From assembly GCA_964437425.1 (NCBI GenBank), contig CAYTGO010000090.1, positions 1 to 9,482 on the forward strand: a DNA stretch of 9,482 bases. Reading direction: 5' to 3'. This document shows positions 1-5,451 of this stretch, piece by piece. A program made the position numbers and the translations under genes. The notes under the pieces are model-generated. The model worked only from the letters and a program-made list of their open reading frames with translations. It was not told the DNA's origin and did no database searches. Numbering within the stretch: the stretch's first letter is position 1; every line of letters begins with the position of its first letter. The stretch is from Scalindua sp964437425. GTDB taxonomy: Bacteria; Planctomycetota; Brocadiia; Brocadiales; Scalinduaceae.

Positions 1-2
1 TC

Positions 3-206
3 TGTCCGCCAACATTTGTTCTGTTCGTCAATGACAAAAGGCTTTTCAATTCCGACTATGAAAGATACCTATCAAATCAATTGAGAAACAGCCTGCCCTT
101 CAGTGAAATTCCACTGAAATTTTACTTCAGACCGAAAAGTAAATTTAATGAGGAAACAGAAGATACCAGATACTTCAGCAACAACAAGAGGCAGACCTAC
201 AGATAA
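3..206 (+). CDS. der: GTPase Der (EngA), C-terminal fragment
   Basis: Reading from base 3 the frame is open for 67 codons to TAA at 204-206; the start is outside the window. The peptide begins CPPTFVLFVND and continues with DYERYLSNQLRNSL and IPLKFYFRPKSK. This is the KH-like C-terminal domain of Der, where family members show PPTFVxFVN, then YxRxLxNxxR, then a short IxxxFxxR strand. Der is a double-GTPase-domain protein needed for maturation of the large ribosomal subunit in the cytoplasm; both GTPase domains would lie to the left of the window. The C-terminal tail is short, basic and polar (ending NNKRQTYR), normal for the family. It is a core gene and marks the left boundary of the accessory region. 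Nothing suggests that it is truncated at its 3' end. Confidence 0.9.
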   Translation, partial: CPPTFVLFVNDKRLFNSDYERYLSNQLRNSLPFSEIPLKFYFRPKSKFNEETEDTRYFSNNKRQTYR

Positions 207-567
207 TCCAAATCAAAAGCTTTTGTGTACGATAGTGCATACTTTTGCTACTTGTTTCTATTGTCTTTCTCCTTTTCAATCAATAATCATCATTCGAAAT
301 TCAACATTCCTTGTTCGATATTCGATATTTTCTTTCTTTATCGCCTTTTCTGTAACTCGCAACCCGCAACCCGTAACTCGTTAATCTCTCACCAAGTACA
401 TTTCATACCAATTTCGTACCAACTCTTACCCTGTTGACTATAAGGATTGAATATTTAATATATATCAAATCCAAATGTCAAAGCTCAAATGTCAAATCAA
501 TGCCTAAATTCCTTAGTCTCTAAATTTTTCCTCAGCGTTGGGTAATTCTTTTTTATTCTGTTACCTA
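207..567. other. Non-coding spacer with short degenerate repeats
   Basis: No convincing gene is present; the open frames here have the composition of repeat DNA and no ribosome binding site. Visible structure includes an imperfect ATTCGAAATT / TTCGATATTCGATATT run at about 292-330. A tandem run of (A)CTCGCAACCCGCAACCCG-type units lies at about 353-380. The 11-bp direct repeat CAAATGTCAAA occurs at 472-482 and 486-496. A TATAAG hexamer at 566-571 is a possible -10 for the downstream methyltransferase gene, but no good -35 was found. Confidence 0.55.
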
Positions 568-611
568 TAAGATATCTTTTCTTTGTGTTCTTCGTGACTT
601 TGTGTGAGGAA
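568..611 (-). repeat. CTTCGTG-type repeat, copy 1 (leader of the methyltransferase gene)
   Basis: The stretch starts TAAGATATCTTTTCTTTGTG and continues with TTCTTCGTGACTTTGTGTG. It aligns with the copies at 2330-2376 and 2512-2560, which also start TAAGAT and run into TCGTG units spaced about 9-10 bp. The purine-rich version of the unit lies on the minus strand here. This copy runs directly into the Shine-Dalgarno sequence and start codon of the next gene. It contains the perfect palindrome AAGATATCTT (569-578). Confidence 0.6.
606..610 (+). promoter_or_regulatory. Ribosome binding site that fixes the methyltransferase start
   Basis: GAGGA is followed by a 7-nt spacer and ATG at 618. An in-frame ATG at 585 would add 11 residues (MFFVTLCEEFI), but it lies inside the repeat and has no Shine-Dalgarno sequence, so 618 is preferred. 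Confidence 0.65.
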
Positions 612-617
612 TTTATC

Positions 618-2024
618 ATGAAAGATAAAATTAATATATCAGATATTGTCCTTGATGAATCTATCTACCCCAGGGAGAAGATTGATCGGAAAAGGGTATC
701 ACTCTTTGCAGAGAACATGAGAGATGGTTTCAGTTTTGATCCTATTGTAATAGAACACCATCCTGAAAAGAAAGGTAAGTACCGCATACTGGACGGCGCA
801 CACAGATGGAACGCATGCAGAGAAGTTGGTGTCAGCGACATCACGGCAGTCATAAAAGATCTGAAAGGAACCGATCCACTGCTCTATGCTGCAGGAATGG
901 CGATAGGGCCGAGACAACTGACAGATGAAGAATCCAAGAATACTGCCCGACGAGCTTTTCAAAACAACCCCGCATTAACCTCATCAGAGATTGGCAAAGC
1001 AGTTGGACGTTCGAGAAGATCAGTGGATTTATATCTTGCTGATCTTCGGGCAGTTAAACAGACAGAACAGGAGCTTAAGATGTTCCGTATGAACAGGTTA
1101 GGTGTTCCACAGGATAGAATTGGAAAGAGATTAGGTATGCTCCAAACAACTTTATCTAACCATTTACCAAAATTGGCAACGTTGCCAAATATGGTAAATA
1201 GCGACCTATCGCGAGGATTTACCGTTTCTCAAGTTGCGGAAAAGCATGGATGGGCCGAGCCGTTGGTATGGTCTTTGGCTTTAGGAGGCAAGGAAGATCT
1301 GGAGCGATTCAGAGAGCTTGGCTGGGGACTGCGTACGTGGGATTTATGGAATTGGGGCGATTGTGACAATCGTTTCGGCGACGACTGGCCCGGACGTATA
1401 CCTGCTCAAATGATTGCCCACATACTATACTTTTTTACAAAGCAGAACGATCTGGTGCTTGACCCTATGGCAGGGGGTGGAGTAACCCCAGACACATGCC
1501 TCGCCATGGGCAGAAGATGCTGGAGCCTGGATATGGAAGACCGTCCCGATACCAGGCCTGAGATAGAGCCTTACTTTTGGGACATAAAGAGCAAAGTGTG
1601 GAAGAGTACCATTACCGCATCTAAGGACAAACCAGACCTGATCATCATGGACCCGCCATACTTCAGCAAAAAAGAGAAGGAGTATGATAAAGAGAGTATA
1701 TCGGGATTAACAAGGCAGAAATACCTGGAGTTCCTTGGGAGGTTCTTTGTCTTCATGAAAAAGAGTTCCAAAAAATCGACAAGACTCGCCTTTATCAATG
1801 CCGAATGGCGCGATTTCCAGAGCAAATCAGCAGTTGACGAGAAACCGGAAAACGGTATTTTTGTAGATGATTATATCAATATATTAAATAAGTCCGGATG
1901 GGAGCGTACCCACATCATCCAGTCACCCATGTCATCCGAGCGATTTGATGCTATTGTTGTATCCGCCATGCAGAAGAAAAAAAACCTTGGAGTAACCAGC
2001 CGTTACGTGATAATTTGCAAATAA
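618..2024 (+). CDS. ParB-like / triple HTH / DNA methyltransferase fusion protein
   Basis: 468 residues from the ATG preceded by GAGGA. Residues about 5-95 form a ParB/Srx-like nuclease-type domain with the signature ILDGAHRWNA (57-66) preceded by DPIVIE. Three helix-turn-helix-like segments follow at about 121-143 (TSSEIGKAVGRSRRSVDLYL), 163-185 (DRIGKRLGMLQTTLSNHL) and 200-217 (FTVSQVAEKHGW). Residues about 255-450 are an adenine-N6/cytosine-N4 methyltransferase: motif X-like PGRIPAQMIAHIL, SAM-binding motif I LDPMAGGGVTPDTC (281-294), acidic SLDMED (303-308), and catalytic motif IV DPPY (345-348). Motif I precedes motif IV and no large recognition domain lies between them, so the HTHs probably provide the DNA specificity. 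The GSGTT of motif I is GGGVT here. No restriction endonuclease gene is adjacent, so an orphan, element-encoded modification enzyme is most likely. Target sequence and base are not predictable. Confidence 0.85.
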   Translation: MKDKINISDIVLDESIYPREKIDRKRVSLFAENMRDGFSFDPIVIEHHPEKKGKYRILDGAHRWNACREVGVSDITAVIKDLKGTDPLLYAAGMAIGPRQLTDEESKNTARRAFQNNPALTSSEIGKAVGRSRRSVDLYLADLRAVKQTEQELKMFRMNRLGVPQDRIGKRLGMLQTTLSNHLPKLATLPNMVNSDLSRGFTVSQVAEKHGWAEPLVWSLALGGKEDLERFRELGWGLRTWDLWNWGDCDNRFGDDWPGRIPAQMIAHILYFFTKQNDLVLDPMAGGGVTPDTCLAMGRRCWSLDMEDRPDTRPEIEPYFWDIKSKVWKSTITASKDKPDLIIMDPPYFSKKEKEYDKESISGLTRQKYLEFLGRFFVFMKKSSKKSTRLAFINAEWRDFQSKSAVDEKPENGIFVDDYINILNKSGWERTHIIQSPMSSERFDAIVVSAMQKKKNLGVTSRYVIICK

Positions 2025-2034
2025 AAAAGACACT

Positions 2035-2072
2035 CACCACGAAGAGCGCGAAGGACGCGAAGAAAAGATAAT
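2035..2072 (+). repeat. CTTCGTG-type repeat, copy 2 (inverted)
   Basis: The stretch CCACGAAGAGCGCGAAGG continues with ACGCGAAGAAAAGATAAT. It is the reverse complement of the same family as the copies at 568, 2330 and 2512, with the GAGCG and GGACG units swapped. It begins 10 bp after the methyltransferase stop codon, so that gene is flanked by inverted copies of the family. Confidence 0.65.
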
Positions 2073-2110
2073 AGGACGCAGATTAAACGGATAAAAACAG
2101 ATAAAAAAAC
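2073..2110 (+). repeat. GCAGATTnnnnGGATAAA-type repeat
   Basis: GGACGCAGATTAAACGGATA followed by AAAACAGATAAAAAAAC is an imperfect tandem of CAGAT(T/A)AA and CGGATAAA units. It is a different unit from the CTTCGTG family and joins two of its copies. No coding potential is seen. Confidence 0.45.
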
Positions 2111-2114
2111 AAGT

Positions 2115-2376
2115 CTCACACAAAGACACAGAGAGCACAAAGTTTTAATCCACTAAGGAATGCAGGTCTCCTGAGGCGACCCTGTTAGCTAGCTCTAGAT
2201 CCGACTCAGTCGGGAAACTCAGGAAAAAATATACATAGTAGAGCATTGGATTTTAAACCCTTCCTGTAATTCCCAACTGAGTTGGACCTGAAAGCTGCTT
2301 CTAGGGGCGCCACTGGCGGCTTGCTTTCCTAAGATGTATCTTTTCTTCGTGCTCTTCGTGTCCTTCGTGGTTAAAT
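2115..2376. repeat. Large imperfect inverted repeat (~110-bp arms, 39-bp centre)
   Basis: The left inner arm (2153-2223) and the reverse complement of the right inner arm (2263-2333) align over 71 positions without gaps; by eye 48 of 71 match (about 68%). Outside them the arms continue with oppositely oriented CTTCGTG-family copies (about 2117-2152 and 2334-2376). Each inner arm carries a small hairpin at the same place: CCGAC-TCA-GTCGG (2201-2213) on the left and CCAAC-TGA-GTTGG (2273-2285) on the right. The difference between them is a G:C to A:T pair change that keeps the stem. The centre 2224-2262 is AT-rich and unpaired. It could be a miniature mobile element, two head-to-head copies of one repeat, or a structured RNA. 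No ORF is convincing here. Confidence 0.65.
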
Positions 2377-2395
2377 TTTTCTGTTTCTGCCTTTT

Positions 2396-2427
2396 GCTTT
2401 GCGCCCTTAGCGCCTTTGCGAGAAACC
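2396..2427 (-). repeat. GC-rich variant repeat (TTTGCG / TTAGCG units)
   Basis: GCTTTGCGCCCTTAGCGCCT continues with TTGCGAGAAACC. It is built from units of about 9-10 bp (CTTTGCGCC, CTTAGCGCC, TTTGCGAG) that resemble the CTTCGTG family with altered bases. The stretch 2470-2510 (CCTCGGCGCCTTC, GAGCGCCTCCGCG) is a further degenerate relative. Confidence 0.45.
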
Positions 2428-2511
2428 ATTCTTTCGCCTTTCACTTTTAACCTACATTTTTATTTTTCTCCTTGTCCTCGGCGCCTTCTAGTCCGGGGAG
2501 CGCCTCCGCGT

Positions 2512-2560
2512 TAAGATTTGTTTTTTTTCGTGATTTTTCGTCTCTTTCGTGGTTAAATCC
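2512..2560 (-). repeat. CTTCGTG-type repeat, copy 5 (leader of the RadC-like gene)
   Basis: TAAGATTTG, a T-run, then TTCGTGATTTTTCGTCTC and TTTCGTGGTTAAATCC. It aligns along its length with the copy at 2330-2376 (TAAGATGTATC ... TTCGTGGTTAAAT). It ends 5 bp before the ATG at 2566, so it makes up most of that gene's 5' leader, as copy 1 does for the methyltransferase. Confidence 0.6.
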
Positions 2561-2565
2561 TTTCA

Positions 2566-3204
2566 ATGAACGTACGCCTAAACAAAGATCAGAAAGTAAA
2601 AGTAAATTCCTCCGGGGATATATATAAAATAATGAAGCAGGTATTGCTTCGGGAAAATAAATATGGAATAACAAAAGAGCATTTCTGGGTAGTTGGCCTT
2701 GGCATTGATAACAGGATAATTTACATAGAGCTGGTTAGTCTTGGCGGTATCAATTCCGCGACAGTAAAACCCAATGAAGTATTCAGGCTGGCAGCACAGA
2801 GGGGTGTTCCGAAATTAATACTGGTCCACAACCACCCGGGTGAATCCCTGGATCCAACGGAAGAAGACAAGGACCTTACAGATCGGTTAATCCAGGCAGC
2901 CAGACTAGTATCAACTGAAGTAATAGACCATCTGATAATTACACCAAAAGAGTACTATAGCTTTGTAGATGATAAGCTGTTTGCAGAACTCCTTGAGAGT
3001 CAAAAATATGTTCTGCATTATGAGCGAGAGGACAAGGCTATGAAAAAAGGTAAAGAACAAGGTTTAAAGATTGGTGAAGACAAGACAAAGAAAAAAGTGA
3101 TTGAAATTGCAAAAGTATCAATTAAAGAAGGGTTATCTACTGCATTAATATCCAAGTTAACTGGGTTATCAGAAGCGCAAATTACCAAGTTGGGGAACGG
3201 CTAA
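2566..3204 (+). CDS. RadC-like JAB-domain protein with Rpn-type C-terminal tail
   Basis: 212 residues. Residues about 14-150 match the RadC-type JAB/MPN domain (UPF0758 C-terminal half): a conserved glutamate in KEHFWVVGLG (Glu38), AATVKP-like SATVKPNEVFRLA, and metal-binding HNHPGE (His88, His90) followed by DPTEED with Asp101. The spacing equals the usual HNHPSGDPTPSEED. The N-terminal helix-hairpin-helix part of full RadC is absent, as in short RadC proteins of phages and islands. Residues about 156-212 are unlike RadC. The tail begins KKGKEQGLKIGEDKTKKK and ends ISKLTGLSEAQITKL, closely resembling the tail of Rpn-family (PD-(D/E)XK transposase-like) proteins. The cellular role of RadC proteins is unsettled; metal-dependent hydrolase activity is assumed from the motif. 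There is no good Shine-Dalgarno before the ATG. A terminator lies 157 bp downstream. Confidence 0.8.
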   Translation: MNVRLNKDQKVKVNSSGDIYKIMKQVLLRENKYGITKEHFWVVGLGIDNRIIYIELVSLGGINSATVKPNEVFRLAAQRGVPKLILVHNHPGESLDPTEEDKDLTDRLIQAARLVSTEVIDHLIITPKEYYSFVDDKLFAELLESQKYVLHYEREDKAMKKGKEQGLKIGEDKTKKKVIEIAKVSIKEGLSTALISKLTGLSEAQITKLGNG

Positions 3205-3254
3205 GCGAAGCAGAAAAAATGCTTAAGAAGGACGTAGAGAAAAACTATTGCTCA

Positions 3255-3279
3255 TAAGCCATTACTACAACGTGGCTTA
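3255..3279. repeat. 7-bp perfect inverted repeat
   Basis: TAAGCCA (3255-3261) and TGGCTTA (3273-3279) are exact reverse complements separated by 11 nt. It lies between the RadC-like stop codon and the terminator. No T-run follows, so it is not itself a terminator. It could be a stem in the 3' untranslated RNA. Confidence 0.45.
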
Positions 3280-3360
3280 ATCTAATACGTCTGCTAATGA
3301 GTAGTTATGTTGCGTTCAGCAAAATCCTTAGTACTGCAAGTTCGCTCAGTTATATCCCTT

Positions 3361-3386
3361 GTGTCCGTTTCTCCGGACACTTTTTT
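3361..3386 (+). terminator. Intrinsic terminator
   Basis: A perfect 7-bp stem GTGTCCG / CGGACAC with a 6-nt loop is followed at once by six T on the plus strand. No T-run is present on the other side, so it works only for rightward transcription, ending the RadC-like transcript. It separates the plus-strand block from the minus-strand block and would stop read-through into the caspase gene's antisense strand. Confidence 0.85.
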
Positions 3387-3426
3387 GCTGTTGTAATTTC
3401 TTAGTAATCTCCATTTTTTTAGTAAA

Positions 3427-5172
3427 TTACCACCAACCTAGACCTTTCAATAATTCCTCGAACTTGGTGGATACCTCTAAAAACCGTTCAATAGATCCAG
3501 AAAATAAACCAGCTTTAATAGGAGCCCATTCAGATTTATACGTATTGGCCTCATCAATTATTTTGCTGTAAACGTTAGAATCAATTCTAGGGCTACTATA
3601 TTTCCAACCAAACCGCCCCAAAGGCCCATAAACCCGACGACTTGGATTGTAGTTAAGCTCTGCGTATACTAAAGCAAGAAACACTTCAAAACGGTCAAAC
3701 ATTTGCTCGTAGTCTCGACCAAGGAATAATAAATCGTCTAAATCTGGCTGAAGCCTTTTAAACAAGTATTCACTTCTTGGGACATGATGACGTTCATGTC
3801 CTGGAGTTCTTTTGAATACGTCATGTAAATCTGCTGCTACATCGCCAATTGTCAGAGTAACTGCAATAGTTTCATGTGGACTTTGCCGAGACGGAACACT
3901 AGCTGTTAGGATTGTTGCAAGTGCATCATAATTATTTGATGAAACAGCGGAAATACCTGCTGAATATATTAACAGGAGAACTGGGTACCATTGGAGACCA
4001 AGCCATATTGTTAGACCGCTCTCTATTTCGAAATTATCACATACGCGAGAGATAGCTTTGCTCAGTAGTGGGTAGTGGTCATTTTTGCCCCAATATGCAA
4101 CACATGAAGTCATTGCTTGTAGTTCTGCGACAATGTCTTCGTACATTTTGATTCGTTTCAATAATTCTTCATCACCATAAGCCACTCCATGTGCTTTGAA
4201 CTGGTCATCTGCCAGCAAAGCAGTAACTTCGCGTATTTTTCGATTAAATATATCATTTAATTTTATTGTATAGCGACTATCAGAAAGACATTCTTTTGTC
4301 TTTTCGGTTAAATCATTGATAAAGGACAATTCAACTTTGGCTGATGGTGTTGGAACTGATATTAGAACATCTTCATCAACCTTATCTTTTTCTGTTAATT
4401 CACTAAGAATCGAAGCTTTGAATATAAAATCTCCATCTCCATCAAGAAAACCAAAGTGCGGTGTTTGCTGTGAGAATGAATCCTTTGCTACTCGATCATA
4501 CACATAAGCCATTACACCATTTGCCGTAATTACACCATCACCAGTAGCGGCTTTACCTTGCAAGCCTTGTATAAAGTGACCAGTAAAAACAGAATGATCT
4601 GGTATCGGTCCACCTGCATCAGCAACGACTTCATCTGCCTTGCCTGCGGTTAATACCTGGCGGCTATAACGCAGTAGCATATTTTTTAAGAAACGCATGC
4701 TCCCTGCTGGAAGAGCACGAGTTATTGCCAACCCCCCATAACATGCGTCCATTACAAATAACATGTGCTTAGCAACTATCAAATCAGCATTACGTGTTAG
4801 ATCGTCCCACCGTACCAGGGTAGATAAGTCGTTAAGGTCTCCATCATATGGGACAAGAAACCCAACCTCGCCACGGCTTCCTGTTTGGGTATTGCCATGA
4901 CCAGCAAAAAAGACAAATATTCTATCGTTAGATGATATTTCGCTTTTTGTATAAGACATAAAAGTTGACATTATTTCTACTCTTGTCGCATTTTCATCGA
5001 GGAGGAGTTTTATATTCTCATCTTTGAAATCAAAAGCATCTTTCAGCAATGATGCGACAGCTTCTGCATCATTGACTGCATAGCCGAGAGGAGAGGCATT
5101 CACATATTTATTAATTCCAATAACCAGAGCAAAACTATTTCCATATAATGGTGAGTAATCTGTATTATCCAT
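3427..5172 (-). CDS. Caspase-like (peptidase C14) effector with uncharacterised C-terminal domain
   Basis: 581 residues. Residues about 12-250 are a caspase/metacaspase-type protease: SFALVIGINKYVNASPLGYA (strand 1 and the following conserved asparagine/glycine region), NDAEAVASLL, catalytic His92 in FVFFAGHGN, and catalytic Cys144 in FVMDACYGG. Both dyad residues are present, so it should be active. TAGKADE and HSVFTGHFIQGLQG match the C-terminal subdomain of bacterial caspases. Residues about 260-581 match no family I recognise: mostly helical, with a 24-residue hydrophobic stretch (about 387-410, LTIWLGLQWYPVLLLIYSAG) and ending GPLGRFGWK ... LLKGLGWW. This is probably a ligand- or target-sensing domain that controls the protease. 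There is no signal peptide, so it is cytoplasmic. It follows the TIR-like gene in the same direction after a 279-bp gap. The role is inferred to be abortive antiviral defence. Confidence 0.85.
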   Translation of the reverse strand: MDNTDYSPLYGNSFALVIGINKYVNASPLGYAVNDAEAVASLLKDAFDFKDENIKLLLDENATRVEIMSTFMSYTKSEISSNDRIFVFFAGHGNTQTGSRGEVGFLVPYDGDLNDLSTLVRWDDLTRNADLIVAKHMLFVMDACYGGLAITRALPAGSMRFLKNMLLRYSRQVLTAGKADEVVADAGGPIPDHSVFTGHFIQGLQGKAATGDGVITANGVMAYVYDRVAKDSFSQQTPHFGFLDGDGDFIFKASILSELTEKDKVDEDVLISVPTPSAKVELSFINDLTEKTKECLSDSRYTIKLNDIFNRKIREVTALLADDQFKAHGVAYGDEELLKRIKMYEDIVAELQAMTSCVAYWGKNDHYPLLSKAISRVCDNFEIESGLTIWLGLQWYPVLLLIYSAGISAVSSNNYDALATILTASVPSRQSPHETIAVTLTIGDVAADLHDVFKRTPGHERHHVPRSEYLFKRLQPDLDDLLFLGRDYEQMFDRFEVFLALVYAELNYNPSRRVYGPLGRFGWKYSSPRIDSNVYSKIIDEANTYKSEWAPIKAGLFSGSIERFLEVSTKFEELLKGLGWW

Positions 5173-5451
5173 TGTTATTTATCTACCGAGAGATATTTTC
5201 TATATTTATTCTACAAATTAGTAAAACTATAAGACAGGTCACAGCTCACTAGCTCCTCTTCAATTGTGTTATCAAGTGATGTAAAGAAAATCTAGATCTG
5301 TCAACAGCTCAATACTATCAACGCAGGTTAAATATATTTTTAACGCTTATTTCTATGTCATTTCCTATTCTTAAACTCTCAGCTTGCTGTCTTGCCAGTA
5401 CGAGCATTTGACACCTTCCTTGATTTTGCTATATGGAATATAATTCGCCAG
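5173..5451. other. Spacer between TIR-like and caspase-like genes
   Basis: 279 AT-rich bases with no convincing ORF. On the minus strand a perfect TTGACA lies at 5299-5304, but no well-spaced -10 was found. TAGAAT (minus strand, about 5209-5214) is a possible -10. The caspase gene may therefore have its own promoter, although co-transcription with the TIR-like gene is not excluded. No clear terminator follows the TIR-like stop codon. Confidence 0.4.

Noticed and set aside
148..437. Two overlapping plus-strand ORFs (78 and 70 codons) in the spacer after der
   Set aside because: They overlap each other and the end of der, run through repeat DNA, have no ribosome binding site and encode low-complexity Phe/Ser/Ile-rich sequence.
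284..500. CRISPR array
   Set aside because: The repeats are short, imperfect and closely packed, without regular unique spacers, and no cas gene is present.
2447..2674. Minus-strand 75-codon ORF across the start of the RadC-like gene
   Set aside because: It is antisense to a recognised gene and half of it is repeat DNA.
3180..3240. Frameshift at the end of the RadC-like gene
   Set aside because: The next frame continues only about 10 codons after the G-run (GTAKRSRKNA) before a stop, so a small extension is possible, but nothing shows that it belongs to the original protein.
3240..3330. Integron attC site
   Set aside because: There is an inverted repeat and a GTTATGTTGCG stretch, but the core GTTRRRY and its complementary partner are not met, and no integrase gene is in the window.
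3359..3571. Plus-strand 70-codon ORF
   Set aside because: It starts just ahead of the terminator hairpin, contains it entirely, and runs antisense to the caspase-like gene.
5299..5304. Consensus TTGACA as the caspase promoter
   Set aside because: No acceptable -10 hexamer lies 16-18 bp downstream on the minus strand, so it is mentioned only in the spacer description.
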